A stretch of DNA of 64,000 nt from Faecimorpha stercoravium (lineage in GTDB: Bacteria; Bacillota; Clostridia; Lachnospirales; Bianqueaceae), in assembly GCA_018712555.1 (NCBI GenBank), contig DVGT01000073.1, positions 1 through 64,000 on the forward strand, given 5' to 3'. Shown here in pieces: positions 51,894-63,100 of the stretch (position 1 is the stretch's first letter; every line of letters begins with the position of its first letter). Made by a program: the position numbers and the translations under genes. A model generated the notes under the pieces. It did no database searches. It had not been told where the DNA came from and saw nothing but the letters and a program-made list of their open reading frames with translations.

Positions 51894-54800
51894 ATGTTTT
51901 TTACCTTGGAAAAATTCGAAAGACGAGTGCAGGAACTGGCGCAGCGGCGATATCTGGGCCTGACGAGCATTGCGCCTTTAACGGCCATGCCGGGCACACT
52001 GAACCCGGACATGCCGTATCATGGCGCGCCGCCACAGATCATAGGCGATTCCATGACGATCGACGATACGTTCAATGGGCGCGACCGTTACCTTTGGCTG
52101 GAGAAGACAGTCTGTCTGCCGCCTGAAAGACCCGACTGTCAAGTGGTGGGATTATTTCATTTCGGAGAGACTGGCGGCGGCTTCAATCGCGGTTTCGAAT
52201 CCCTGCTCTATGTGGATGGCCATCCCTATCAGGGTGTGGATAGTTATCACAATGAAGTGATCTTTTCTCCATATACGGAGGCACCGTTGCGTCTGACCTT
52301 CCTTCTGTGGACTGGGCTCGAGGGTGGCGGTCCGCAAAAAACACAATATCACCGGTTACAACAGGCGGATATCGGCTATCTCCATAAAACGACGGATACG
52401 CTGTATTACCTGGCGCGCGCCATTACGGAGGCGCTGCGCCTTCTGCCCCAGGAAGACGAGCATGCCTCACTCCTTACTGCCGCCCTGGATCGCGCCCTGC
52501 TTTGTATCGACTGGGATGAAGAAACCTTCTATTCCTCTGTAGACGCTGCCTATCAGACGCTTTTGACTGCACTGAATCAGATCCCTAAGCATACGGATGT
52601 CACCGTGTATGGCATCGGACATACACATATCGATGTGGCCTGGCTCTGGCGTCTGAAACATACCCGGGAAAAAGCGCAACGTTCCTTTTCGACGGCACTT
52701 CATCTGATGAATCTATATGATGATTACATCTTCCTGCAAACCCAGCCTCAACTCTATCGGTATATCCAGGAAGATCATCCCGAACTCTTCGAACGCATCC
52801 GTCGCAAAATCGCAGAGGGCCAATGGGAAGCGGATGGCGGCATGTGGGTGGAAGCAGATTGCAATATCCCCTCTGGAGAATCGTTGGTTCGCCAGTTTCT
52901 GCAGGGAACACGATTTCTTATGCAGGAATTCGGTCAGAAATGTTCCTATCTATGGCTGCCGGACGTGTTTGGCTACAGCTGGGCCCTGCCGCAGATTCTT
53001 AAGCTCTGCGAAATCCACACCTTTATGACCACGAAGATCAGCTGGAATCAATATAATACGATTCCCCATGATCTCTTCCTCTGGCGCGGCATCGATGGCA
53101 GCGAAGTCATGACCTATTTCATTGATACACCGGGAGAAGGCCAGGATACTTCCACGCGCTATTCCACCTATAATGGCATGATGTCTCCGCATGCTGTCAT
53201 TGGCAGCTGGCGAAAGTTCAAGAACAAAGAGCTCAGTCATGACATCCTGATCTCTTATGGATATGGGGACGGTGGCGGCGGTGTCACGCGAGATATGCTG
53301 GAAATGCGCCGGGCTATGGATCTTCTGCCCGGACTCCCTCATGTGAAAACAAGCACGGCGGGACACTTCTTCGATATACTGCATGCGCACCTCGCCCAGA
53401 CAGATCGGTATATTCCCGTCTGGGATGGAGAGCTCTACCTGGAGTATCATCGAGGCACCTACACCTCGCAGGCCTATAACAAAAAGACCAATCGCCAGCT
53501 TGAGCATGATCTTCTGACAACCGAATGGCTCTCCTCTTTGGCCTATCTATCCGGCGCCTCCTATGACCAGGAGGATCTTGAGACCGTATGGCGCCTTCTG
53601 CTGCTGCACCAGTTCCATGACATCATTCCTGGTTCCTCGATCCATGAAGTATACGAGGATTCCCGCGTAAACTATGCCCAGGCGAACAAGATCCTATCTT
53701 CCGTTCGCGCTAAGGCCTTACAGCATCTTGTTACCCCTTCCGAATATACATTCAGCGTGTATTCCCCAAAGAGTTTTGCCGGATCTGAGCTCGTCCAGAT
53801 TCCCGTCCAGGAGCCTGGCATCTTTCTGGATGAAGGCGGAAACCTTTTAGACTCCCAAAAGACCGACGAGGGCTATCTCGTCCTTATACAGACTTGGCCC
53901 TTCTCCACGACGTCTCTATGTTTCCTTTCCGGCGAGGCAGATGTGCCTCCTACCCCGTTTCATAGAGAGCGAAATCGACTGGAGACCCCCTTCTATTCCA
54001 TCGCCTGGAACGAGGAAGGACAATGGACGGCGCTGTATGATAAAGAAGCCGAACGTTCGATCCTCGCCCCGGGCGCCCTGGGAAATGTATTGGAAGTCTT
54101 CGAGGATAAGCCCGTCAACTATGATGCCTGGGATGTGGATATCTTCTATACACAGAAGATGGAAACCATGCATCTTTGCCAGGAGCCCGAAGTATTGGAA
54201 CTGGGTCCTCTGCGCGCTGTGCTTCGGTTTACGTATGTCTATCGTCATTCCCGACTTACGCAGGATCTCTCCGTATACCGGGATTCTCGTCGTATTGATC
54301 TGCGTACTCATGTGGACTGGCATGAAGAGCATCGGCTCCTAAAGGCTGCCTTCTATACGGATATACGCTCTACCAAAGCCACCTATGACATTCAATTTGG
54401 CCATGTGGAACGCCCCACGCACTGGAATACCAGCTGGGACTGGGCACGTTTTGAAGTCTGTGCGCAGCAGTGGGCCGATCTGTCCGAACAGGGCTATGGC
54501 GTCAGTCTGTTAAGCGATGGGAAGTATGGGTATAATATCAAGGATCGCGCCATGAAAATCAGCCTGTTAAAGAGTGCGAAGCATCCAGATACGCAGGCCG
54601 ATATGGGCGAACATGATTTTACATACTCCCTATATCCTCACAAGGGATCCGTGACAGAGGGCGGAACCATCGAAGAAGCCCATCGCCTGAATCTCCCGGC
54701 ACAGGTTATTTCCGGTTCCTTCTCCGATACCCGCCGTATTCTTTGGCTCTCCTCGTCCCAGGTTCAGATTGATGCCATCAAAAAAGCGGAGGATGAGGAC

Positions 54801-54989
54801 TGTCTGGTCGTGCATCTGCATGAATGCCGAGGCGGTAGGGCGCAAGTCCACTTTGGCTCCGATTATCCTCTGCGCAAAGTGGTTCCCTGCAACCTGTTGG
54901 AACACGACCTATCCCCCGCCCTGCCTGAAGATACGCGGACTCTCCTATTTCATCCTTTCGAAATCAAGGCGCTCAAACTCTGGTTCTAA
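51894..54989 (+). CDS. Glycoside hydrolase family 38 alpha-mannosidase
   Basis: 1031-residue cytoplasmic retaining alpha-mannosidase, zinc-dependent, acting on mannosides such as N-glycan fragments. The N-terminal 230 residues are a beta-rich domain. The catalytic domain begins GIGHTHIDVAWLWRLKHTRE with metal-binding His and Asp, continues WVEADCNIPSGESLVRQFLQ and WLPDVFGYSWALPQILK (nucleophile Asp), and includes LLLHQFHDIIPGSSIHEVY with a further metal ligand. Large beta-sandwich domains follow. There is no signal peptide, so substrates must be imported. Ribosome site GAGGAGG. Its partner transporter is not in the window. Confidence 0.95.
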   Translation: MFFTLEKFERRVQELAQRRYLGLTSIAPLTAMPGTLNPDMPYHGAPPQIIGDSMTIDDTFNGRDRYLWLEKTVCLPPERPDCQVVGLFHFGETGGGFNRGFESLLYVDGHPYQGVDSYHNEVIFSPYTEAPLRLTFLLWTGLEGGGPQKTQYHRLQQADIGYLHKTTDTLYYLARAITEALRLLPQEDEHASLLTAALDRALLCIDWDEETFYSSVDAAYQTLLTALNQIPKHTDVTVYGIGHTHIDVAWLWRLKHTREKAQRSFSTALHLMNLYDDYIFLQTQPQLYRYIQEDHPELFERIRRKIAEGQWEADGGMWVEADCNIPSGESLVRQFLQGTRFLMQEFGQKCSYLWLPDVFGYSWALPQILKLCEIHTFMTTKISWNQYNTIPHDLFLWRGIDGSEVMTYFIDTPGEGQDTSTRYSTYNGMMSPHAVIGSWRKFKNKELSHDILISYGYGDGGGGVTRDMLEMRRAMDLLPGLPHVKTSTAGHFFDILHAHLAQTDRYIPVWDGELYLEYHRGTYTSQAYNKKTNRQLEHDLLTTEWLSSLAYLSGASYDQEDLETVWRLLLLHQFHDIIPGSSIHEVYEDSRVNYAQANKILSSVRAKALQHLVTPSEYTFSVYSPKSFAGSELVQIPVQEPGIFLDEGGNLLDSQKTDEGYLVLIQTWPFSTTSLCFLSGEADVPPTPFHRERNRLETPFYSIAWNEEGQWTALYDKEAERSILAPGALGNVLEVFEDKPVNYDAWDVDIFYTQKMETMHLCQEPEVLELGPLRAVLRFTYVYRHSRLTQDLSVYRDSRRIDLRTHVDWHEEHRLLKAAFYTDIRSTKATYDIQFGHVERPTHWNTSWDWARFEVCAQQWADLSEQGYGVSLLSDGKYGYNIKDRAMKISLLKSAKHPDTQADMGEHDFTYSLYPHKGSVTEGGTIEEAHRLNLPAQVISGSFSDTRRILWLSSSQVQIDAIKKAEDEDCLVVHLHECRGGRAQVHFGSDYPLRKVVPCNLLEHDLSPALPEDTRTLLFHPFEIKALKLWF

Positions 54990-55006
54990 CCATCGGCCAG
55001 TGAAAG

Positions 55007-55039
55007 GGGGCAGTGAAAAATCCCGTTTTTCACTGCCCC
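55007..55039. terminator. Bidirectional terminator after the GH38 gene
   Basis: GGGGCAGTGAAAAA pairs with TTTTTCACTGCCCC around TCCCG. It separates the convergent mannosidase and permease genes. Confidence 0.85.
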
Positions 55040-55053
55040 TTTATGATGCCTTC

Positions 55054-58000
55054 TTATTCGACTGACTTCAGTGATTCTACCATACTGATCTTTTTCAGCG
55101 GCCGATGCATGACCAGATTCACGATGAAGGAGAATACCAGGGTCAGCAATGCAGCCCACAAGTAACTCCATATCTGTACCTCTCTGCCAAACATCACCAT
55201 ATCAATCTCTGCCGTCTGAATGACAAATGCTGTGAGAAGACGCCCGAGAACCAAGCCAAAGGCGGTACCTAAGACAGTCAGAATGATGCTTTCCCGGAAA
55301 ACATACTGGGATACTTCTTTATCGTTGAATCCCAACACCTCCAGGGTGGCGATTTCCCGCACTCTTTCTGCAATGTTAATATTCGACAGATTATACAACA
55401 CTACAAAGGCCAGAAGTCCTGCGGATACAATGAGAACCACAATCACCATGTCCAATGCTGCCAACATCTGATTGAAGGACTCCATGATATCCTGCTGCAT
55501 CTGAATCGTCATGACATGGTCGTTCTGGTTGATTCTTTCTGCCATCTCGTGCTGACTTTCTTCGGATAGGCCCTCGTATTTGCCCAGCACCATGTTATAT
55601 TCCGGCGCCTCTCCAAAGAGTGCCTGATACGTTTCCGGCAGCATATATACATAGTGCTCTGCATAGTTTTCCACAATGCCCTGCACCATAACCTGCACCG
55701 AATTGGTATCATCAATCTCTATGGTGATCATATCGCCTGGCGAAACACCCACATTACGTGCCAGTTTCTCCGTCACAAGCACCTGATTTTCTTCCAGAAC
55801 GAAAACCTCATGGGAGGTTCGATTCTCCAGCTGAATGAACTCTGACAGTTTCTCCGTGGATTCCGGCACCATCAGATAGCCCGACATATCGCCATCCGGC
55901 CCAGACATCGTATACGTCTTCTGCATCGACAACATTTCGCTGGCAGACGCGTCGTAATCCTGCATGATCGAAAGAATCTGTGTCAGATCCTCTTCCTCAT
56001 AATCCTCTACCACAATGGTTGCCTCATACTTCCAGATCTTATCGAACTGATTCTCCACGATCTCGTTGATGGAGTCCTGCAGGCCGAATCCGGTCAAAGA
56101 CAGGGCCGTACACCCCATGATTCCTACGATCGTCATAATCATACGTTTCTTATATCGGAAAATATTGCGCACCGTCACTTTATGACTGAAGGATAGGCGT
56201 TTCCAGAGCCAACCGATACGCTCCAGCATGACTCGTTTTCCATTTTTGGGCGCCTTCGGCCGCATAAGCTGCGCTGGCATAGGAGTCAACACACCGCGGC
56301 AGCACAGGTATACTGTCAGGGCTACCGCTGCCAGGCAGACCGCCATAATGATCGCCGCGTCTCCCCATAAAAATGGTGTGATCTGTACCGGCAAACGATA
56401 CAGCATGCCATAGGCGGACATAATCACGCCTGGGAATAGCTGATATCCCACCACCAGTCCGACCGCCACGCCAATACCTGTCGCTAACAACGCGTAGAAC
56501 ATGTACTTGGACAGAATCGAACCATTGCTGTATCCAAGGGCTTTCATGGTACCAATCTGTGTACGCTCTTCTTCGATCATCCGCGTCATGGTCGTCAGGC
56601 ACACCAACGCCGCAACCAGTACGAAGAACACAGGAAATACCTTGGCAATATTATTCACGCGTTCCGCGTTCTGTCCATATTCTTCGTAACCGGGACTGTC
56701 ATCCCGCGTATTCACATACCATTCCGGTTCTGTCAGATCCGCCAGCTCCTGCTTGGCATCGGCCAACTCCTGTTCTCCCTGTGCCAGCTCCGCCTCCGCA
56801 TCGGCCACCTTCTGCTCGTTTTCCGCAATCTCAAGACGGCCTTCTTCCAGTTCAATCCGGGCTTCCGCCAATTCCTGGCGCCCCTCTACAATCTGGGCTC
56901 GGGCTTCTTGAATCTGGGCTCTAGCAGATTCCAGCTGCGCTCTGGCTTCTGCGATCTGCGCTTCTCCTGCTCTGAGCTGATCCTGACCCACCACGATCTG
57001 GTTCCATGCCGCATCCAGTTCCGCCTCGGCAGCATCTAGCTCCGCCTCAGCAGCCTCTTTCTGCTGCTCATACTGCGCGAGACCACTCTCATACTGTGCC
57101 TCTCCCGTCTCGTACTCCTCGCGGCCACTGGCAAGCTGCTCCGCAAAAGCGGCCAGACGATTTTCACCTTCCTGACGCTGCATATCCAATTGCGCCTGCG
57201 CCTGTTCCAACAAAGCCTCTCCCGCCTCTAGTTCAGACAATGTCTGATCCAATGTTTCCCGATTGGCAGTAAGGCTCGCCTCTGTCTGTGCCAGCGTCTC
57301 CTGTGTCTGTGCCAGAGCACTGTTCCACTGCTCCAACTCTGCTCTACGCGTTTCCAAATCGGATTTGATCTGGTCTAGCTGCGTCCGCGTTTCCGCTAAC
57401 GCAGTCTCTTCCCCTTCCAGCCAGAGCCGCAATGTCTCTCTTTCTTTTTTCTTATTTTCTAATTCATTCTCCTGTGTCGTAAGCGCCGTATAGGCATCCT
57501 GCACCTGTTTTTCATGCGCGTCATACGCCGCCTTCGCAGCGAGATAAGCGGGATCGTCTTCCCCCACCTGTGCCAGCAAAGCTTCCAACTCGATTCGCTC
57601 TGCTTCCAACTGCGCAGCCTCTTCCTTATATGATGCCAGCGCCTGATCGTATTCTGTCCGCAGACTTTCTATTTCTGCCGCCAACGCCTCGTATCTCTCA
57701 TTTTCATTCTGATACTGCGTCAGATTCTGCTGATATATATTTTCCTGCTCTCCATATTGCGCCTCCTGTTCCTGGTAGGCTGCCAGACTCGGTTCATAGG
57801 AAGCCAGACTCTGTTCATACTGCGCAAGGGCTGCCTGGTAAACAGCCAATCCCTGCTGATAGGCGGCTTCCCCCGCCTCATACTGTTCTCTTCCCGCCGC
57901 TAACTGTTCACTCTGCGCATCTAGCTTCGCCTGGGCCTGTTCCATTTGTGACTGAAAAGCAGCCAAAGCCTGTTCATACTGTGCCTCTCCACTTTGAAGC

Positions 58001-59160
58001 TCTAGTAGCGCCTGATCCAATTCCGCCTTCGCATCATCCAGCTTCTGCTTAGCTTCCGCCAATTCCTGCTCGGCCTGGGCTTTCCCCGCTTCCCATTGAC
58101 TGCGCCCTTCTTCATAAGACTGCTGCGCCGCCTCTAAGGTCGCGCGTGTCTCATCCAGAATCGCCTGTTGTGAATCCAGTTCAGCTTCCCCATTCTGAAG
58201 ATCTGCCTCATTCTGCTCGATCTCCGCTTCGCCCTCATCCAGTTCCGCTTCACCATCCACAATCTCCGCCTCGCCGTCCGCCGCCTGCTGCTTGGCATCT
58301 TCTAACTGCTGTCTGGCGTCCGCAAGTTCCTGCCGTCCATCCTCCAGCTCCGCTTCGCCGTCCGCGATCTCCTGCTCGGCTTCTTCCACAGTCCGATCAT
58401 ATCGGTCTTTTGCCCGCGCCTCGCCAAAAATCTCCAATTCTTGCTGATGCGTCGCTTCCAGCACCGCATATTCTTCTGTATATGCCGTCGGCGTAATCAT
58501 ATCCTCATATACAAGGTAGACTTCTGTATAGTATTCCGATTTGAAATTCTCTGCTGGCAGATAGATGATCTGCTCAATGGTACCTCCGCCGATATTGGTA
58601 TTCCCCTTCTCCATATCAGACAAGTACATGGCGCTCTCGAATACCCCTACCACCGTGTATTCCGTTCGTTCCAATGAGTCCTCCACATTGGAATCCGATG
58701 ATGATCCATCTCCCATGATCTCCAGCGTAGAACCCACCGATACACCACTGGCGGCATCCACCAGACATTCGTCCGGACTCTCCGGCATACGTCCTTCTGT
58801 CAGCCATAACTGGTTGATTTCCGCATTGCTGTCATACGCATAAAGCCTGGCCACGTTCTCTCCCTGTTCGGAATTGACCAGACTGTCCAGAAAATAAGAA
58901 GGAAAGACCTCTACGCCCTCGATCTCCTGCAATGCTTCGATGTCCGCCTCTTCAAATCCCCAGGTAGACAACAGCCGATAATGCATCAGATTCTGCTGAT
59001 CCGCATAGGAGTCCGCGGACCGCCACATATCCGGTCCGCTGGCTTTGACACCCGCAAAAAACCCCACGCCAATCATGACAATACATAATATAGAAAGAAA
59101 ACGGTTCCGGGATTTACGAATTCCTCGCAAACTGTCCTTCCATTTTGCCTTCATCACCAT
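55054..59160 (-). CDS. FtsX-type ABC permease with a very long coiled-coil insert
   Basis: 1368-residue permease. An N-terminal helix at about 21-39 (FLSILCIVMIGVGFFAGVKA) is followed by a MacB-like extracellular domain to about residue 245. Residues about 250-805 are an almost pure coiled coil of Glu, Gln, Ala, Leu with many AELEAGEA-like and EQELADAKQ-like repeats. Then come three helices of the first FtsX block (EERTQIGTMKALGYSNGSI), a small domain, and a second FtsX block with REIATLEVLGFNDKEVSQYV near the C-terminus. Two FtsX blocks make this a full-size permease. The start overlaps the ATPase stop by seven bases (ATGGTGA), so the two proteins are made together. The extracellular coil could reach across the wall, for example to act on hydrolases; this is inference. 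Confidence 0.9.
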   Translation of the reverse strand: MVMKAKWKDSLRGIRKSRNRFLSILCIVMIGVGFFAGVKASGPDMWRSADSYADQQNLMHYRLLSTWGFEEADIEALQEIEGVEVFPSYFLDSLVNSEQGENVARLYAYDSNAEINQLWLTEGRMPESPDECLVDAASGVSVGSTLEIMGDGSSSDSNVEDSLERTEYTVVGVFESAMYLSDMEKGNTNIGGGTIEQIIYLPAENFKSEYYTEVYLVYEDMITPTAYTEEYAVLEATHQQELEIFGEARAKDRYDRTVEEAEQEIADGEAELEDGRQELADARQQLEDAKQQAADGEAEIVDGEAELDEGEAEIEQNEADLQNGEAELDSQQAILDETRATLEAAQQSYEEGRSQWEAGKAQAEQELAEAKQKLDDAKAELDQALLELQSGEAQYEQALAAFQSQMEQAQAKLDAQSEQLAAGREQYEAGEAAYQQGLAVYQAALAQYEQSLASYEPSLAAYQEQEAQYGEQENIYQQNLTQYQNENERYEALAAEIESLRTEYDQALASYKEEAAQLEAERIELEALLAQVGEDDPAYLAAKAAYDAHEKQVQDAYTALTTQENELENKKKERETLRLWLEGEETALAETRTQLDQIKSDLETRRAELEQWNSALAQTQETLAQTEASLTANRETLDQTLSELEAGEALLEQAQAQLDMQRQEGENRLAAFAEQLASGREEYETGEAQYESGLAQYEQQKEAAEAELDAAEAELDAAWNQIVVGQDQLRAGEAQIAEARAQLESARAQIQEARAQIVEGRQELAEARIELEEGRLEIAENEQKVADAEAELAQGEQELADAKQELADLTEPEWYVNTRDDSPGYEEYGQNAERVNNIAKVFPVFFVLVAALVCLTTMTRMIEEERTQIGTMKALGYSNGSILSKYMFYALLATGIGVAVGLVVGYQLFPGVIMSAYGMLYRLPVQITPFLWGDAAIIMAVCLAAVALTVYLCCRGVLTPMPAQLMRPKAPKNGKRVMLERIGWLWKRLSFSHKVTVRNIFRYKKRMIMTIVGIMGCTALSLTGFGLQDSINEIVENQFDKIWKYEATIVVEDYEEEDLTQILSIMQDYDASASEMLSMQKTYTMSGPDGDMSGYLMVPESTEKLSEFIQLENRTSHEVFVLEENQVLVTEKLARNVGVSPGDMITIEIDDTNSVQVMVQGIVENYAEHYVYMLPETYQALFGEAPEYNMVLGKYEGLSEESQHEMAERINQNDHVMTIQMQQDIMESFNQMLAALDMVIVVLIVSAGLLAFVVLYNLSNINIAERVREIATLEVLGFNDKEVSQYVFRESIILTVLGTAFGLVLGRLLTAFVIQTAEIDMVMFGREVQIWSYLWAALLTLVFSFIVNLVMHRPLKKISMVESLKSVE

Positions 59161-59855
59161 TCAATCTCCTCTACCGGAAGCGGCTGATGATTTCTCACCA
59201 CGCCTGTCACTTCCCCATTGCGCATATGAATCACACGATCTGCCATAGGCGTAATCGCCGTGTTATGCGTAACAATGATGACCGTCATCCCTTGCTCATG
59301 ACAGGTATCCTGTAAAAGTTTTAGAATCATTTTTCCGGTATTATAATCCAAGGCGCCCGTAGGCTCATCGCACAGCAGAAGCTTGGGCTGTTTTGCCAGC
59401 GCTCTTGCGATCGCTACCCGCTGCTGTTCTCCTCCGGAAAGCTGTGCCGGGAAGTTATCGAGCCTCTCCCCCAGTCCTACCTCTTGCAGAATCTTAGCCG
59501 CCGGAATAAAATCCTTAGAAATCTGCGCTGCCAGTTCCACATTTTCACTAGCCGTCAGATTCGGAATCAGATTATAAAACTGAAACACAAAACCAATATC
59601 CTGACGCCGATACTGCATCAGCTGTTTGCGATTGTAATTCTGAATTTCCTTGCCATCTACCACAATACGCCCCTCATCGCAAGTATCCATGCCGCCTAAA
59701 ATATTCAGAATCGTTGTCTTACCAGAACCACTGGGGCCTACAATGATCGCCAGTTCTCCCTTCTCGATCTCAAAGGACATGCCTCTAGCTGCTTCTATCG
59801 TGATGTCACCCATGATATACCGTTTATACACCTTTTCCAGCGTCACAAAACTCAT
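59154..59855 (-). CDS. ABC transporter ATP-binding protein, partner of the coiled-coil permease
   Basis: 233-residue MacB/LolD-type ATPase. It has Walker A GPSGSGKTTILN, Q-loop FVFQFYNLIPN, signature LSGGEQQRVAIARALA, Walker B LLLCDEPTGALD and H-loop IVTHN. It drives the permease encoded immediately downstream with a seven-base overlap. Upstream, a TATAAT -10 lacks a good -35 but is preceded by three TGTGAA-type repeats, suggesting an activator. No two-component genes sit next to it. Confidence 0.95.
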   Translation of the reverse strand: MSFVTLEKVYKRYIMGDITIEAARGMSFEIEKGELAIIVGPSGSGKTTILNILGGMDTCDEGRIVVDGKEIQNYNRKQLMQYRRQDIGFVFQFYNLIPNLTASENVELAAQISKDFIPAAKILQEVGLGERLDNFPAQLSGGEQQRVAIARALAKQPKLLLCDEPTGALDYNTGKMILKLLQDTCHEQGMTVIIVTHNTAITPMADRVIHMRNGEVTGVVRNHQPLPVEEIEW

Positions 59856-60000
59856 GGTTCCTCATCCCTTCTCTACAAATTGATTAGAAAATTCTTTATG
59901 CTGCACTATACTGCGCTCACTTCGGAGATGAACTCCTATTGACGAACATCTCAAGGCATGGCTCAATCTCTGTGATGCAGAAAGTCTTCTCACCATATTC

Positions 60001-60043
60001 ATTATATCATGGATAATCGTGTGAATTGTGAACTTCCTGTGAA
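60001..60043 (-). promoter_or_regulatory. Promoter with three TTCACA repeats upstream of the ABC operon
   Basis: Minus strand: TATAAT at 60006-60001. TTCACA occurs at 60043-60038, 60032-60027 and 60025-60020, so two copies flank or cover the -35 position, which itself reads ACAATT and is poor. The arrangement suggests an activator-dependent promoter. The transcript leader would be about 140 bases. Confidence 0.45.
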
Positions 60044-60068
60044 ACTTTTTCCTATAGGAACTTTAAGC

Positions 60069-60103
60069 GGGGTCATCGCAGAATGATATTCTACGATGAC
60101 CCC
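60069..60103. terminator. Hairpin after the GH106-like gene
   Basis: GGGGTCATCG-AGAAT pairs with ATTCT-CGATGACCCC, with one mismatch and a 3-base loop. The U-tract is weak. Confidence 0.6.
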
Positions 60104-60109
60104 GACCGC

Positions 60110-63100
60110 TTACTTTTCAAGATATAAAATTGGTGCGGAGAGAATCCCGGTACGCCTGAGCTGATATTCATAGCTCCACGCTTCTCCCTCAGACCTCCAT
60201 GCCATAGGTCCAAACCAGGTTACTTTCTCATCACACAGGTGTACGGCCCCAAAACTATTGACCCTGTTTCCATAAGCCGTAATATCCACCGAATGCTCTC
60301 CCTCCAGTTGTCCCAACGAAATACGATATGGCGAGAAGGCCAGAATTCCCATGTCCTTTCCGTCCACGGAAACTCGGAGCAACGGATTTCGATACTTCGG
60401 AACCTGCAGGACACATTCCTTTCCATGTCCTGTGACCGACATATGGTAGGTCACATTGCCGCCATAGAAAGGCAACCCTTGTACGGTCCAGTCTCCAAAA
60501 TACAGACTCCTGACCGGTTCTATGATCTGTGCATGCTCTCCTCTCACCGAAACGCCAAAGTCTCCCAGGATATAACACCATTCCACATTGGTTTCTACCT
60601 TATAAGGCATCTCTACCACCAATGTGTTCGTCCCCCGGCGCACCTTTCCTAATGGCAGCGTCTTGATGTCTTCATCCACATAATATCCATCCGGCACAGT
60701 TCCCATCTGCTCTCCGTTCCAGGAGATCGCCATGTCCTCCGCCAGTTCGATCGCGAGATGCACATTGTCCACTTCTACCGCGCTGTCGATCGTATACCGC
60801 AGGCTCAATGTATGCTCTGCCGGCGCCTTCTTTCTCGTCCAGGGCTGCGCAAAGGCCTCTACCTTCAGCGGATATCCTAACCGCGTACGCAGAATGTTAT
60901 CGATCCGAAGCACTTCCTCCTTCTCGGCCCATTCCTCGCCATCCAGGGAAGCCTCTGCCATATCCAGAAGCAGCACATTGGGCTCTGACAGGGTGACTGG
61001 CACGCTTTCGGCCGGCTTCTGCACGCGGATATAGGATTTCTCTTCCATGGGGCTCTTCATTTCCTTTCCTGTTTCACACGGTGTCAGACGCAGCAGCAGA
61101 CTGTCATGATCCGCCATCTTCTGACGAACCACGGTCTCTCCCTGTCTATGCTCAACTGCAAGCGAAGCATGCGTTCCAGACAGCGTATCATAAAGTTCCA
61201 CATGATAGCAGCCCGGTATGCGGATGCTCAACGTATGCACATGGGGAATATCCAGATTCTCTGCCGGCAATCCCTGCGCAATGAAGAGCCATTTTCCTTC
61301 GTCCGCATTCCGCATCTGATATACATACCGATCCGCACGGCTTCCATCTTCCATCCGAATATCCACGGTACGTACACCTTCCAATGCTTCCAGAAGTTCT
61401 GTCTGACTGAAGCGGATATTCTGACAGTTCTGCGCCAACGCGGCGGCCTCCGCAGAAGGTACCGCATCCACCAGACGCGCTGGTTCTCCCATGAAGATCA
61501 ATCGGCCGCCTGCCTTCTGGAAATCCACCAAACGCTCCAGTGTGCTACGCCGCAGTGTCACACATCCCGGCACCAGGATCGCGTCATATGCCATCTGACC
61601 AACATGGAATTTCTGATCCGCTGTCCCTCCATACAGTTCTGGCAGCAGGGATTCTGCGATGAAATCAAAATCCAACTGTCCAAACAAAAGCCATTGGATG
61701 GTTTCCTCAAACTGCTCTTCCAGCTGTGCCTGCGCGGCCGCCGTCTGTTCCTGGGGACCCCAGCAGAGCCACATGCTTTCAATCGGGTGAATCACACCGA
61801 TGCGCACATCTGGCTTTCCGTCTGTCAGCGCCGTATTCACCCGCGCAAAATGATCTTCGATGTAGGAATACTGCTGATACCAGGGAGACTGATAGAAAAT
61901 GGAAGCCGGATAATCTCGCTTGGCTTCTCCCGCCATACTGGCCCAGGACAGGTGATGTACGCGCAGCGTCACGCCCAGCGCAGCCTGCCAATCGCCCTGC
62001 AGCTTATGTCCTCTGAAATCATAATCCCAGTTGGTCACGCCATACAGTTCACTGGTCATACCGCCCCGGCCATACTGATGCACCGCGCTCTGCGCCTGTT
62101 TCGCCGTGGAATACTCCCGCTTATCACACAGCATGTCAATACCGGGCTGCTGAAAGCTTCGATAGGAACGCATCGCTTCGCCCAGCGCCTTCGTCTGAGA
62201 CGCCAGTGTCGCCTCTGCCATCATGTGCCCGGTCAGCATCAAACCATGTTTCTCACACCAGTCTCCCAGACTGTCCGCAAAAGCCTCGGTAAAACGCTGC
62301 GCCACATGATCGTGAAAACGATACCTGGCTATGGACACACGGCCTTCCGGCAGCTCCCAGAAAATCTCTGGCAGGCTGTCCCAGAAGTCCGCCCCATACT
62401 GCGCCTGATACGTTGCCGGAAAATCATCCGTATACGGCAGGATACAGCATTTCTCCTCTTCCGCAAACCCCAGCGTCGTCTTATGCGCGAACTGCGGTTC
62501 ATCCGTGAAGATCGCGGGCACGGTTTTCCCAAATTCCTCTCCGACCGCCTCGTAATATTTCTCATGTGTTTCTTCGATAAATCGCGCCACCGCCTTCGGA
62601 TTCAGCGTGTCCAGATAGGCCTGATCGTTGAACCAACCACTGTCTGGTGCGATCTCTTCGTACACATGCCATACGTGTCCTCCCTCCTTCGGCGCCTCAT
62701 CCTCCGCCAAACGCCGATAGGAAACCATCACGCCCTCTTTCAGCACAACCTCGTAGCTGGCCATCCAGGTACCATTCCCCTGCTGGGCCAGGTGTCCCAT
62801 GCTGGAGCCATGTGTCTGATGGCTGGGCGGCATGTCTTCCTGTTTCCAGGGAGAAAATACTAGATACCGGGCCCGATACGCCGGGTCCTTCGTCACAAGG
62901 CCGCCTGCCGCGCCGGAGGGCCAGCGATCCTCATCATACAGCCAGGCAAACATCTTTTCTTCCTTGGCCTTATTCACACAGTCCTTCACGATCTGGAGAT
63001 ACTCCGGGCTCATGTACGGTGTGTCCAGCCCGGTTCGGCAGTGCATATGAAAACCACCCAGTCCCATCTCCTTAAAATACTCAATCTGCTTTGTCATCCT

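Noticed and set aside
61106..62863. 585-codon open frame opposite the GH106-like gene
   Set aside because: It is a shadow of a well-supported gene on the other strand, with no recognisable domains.
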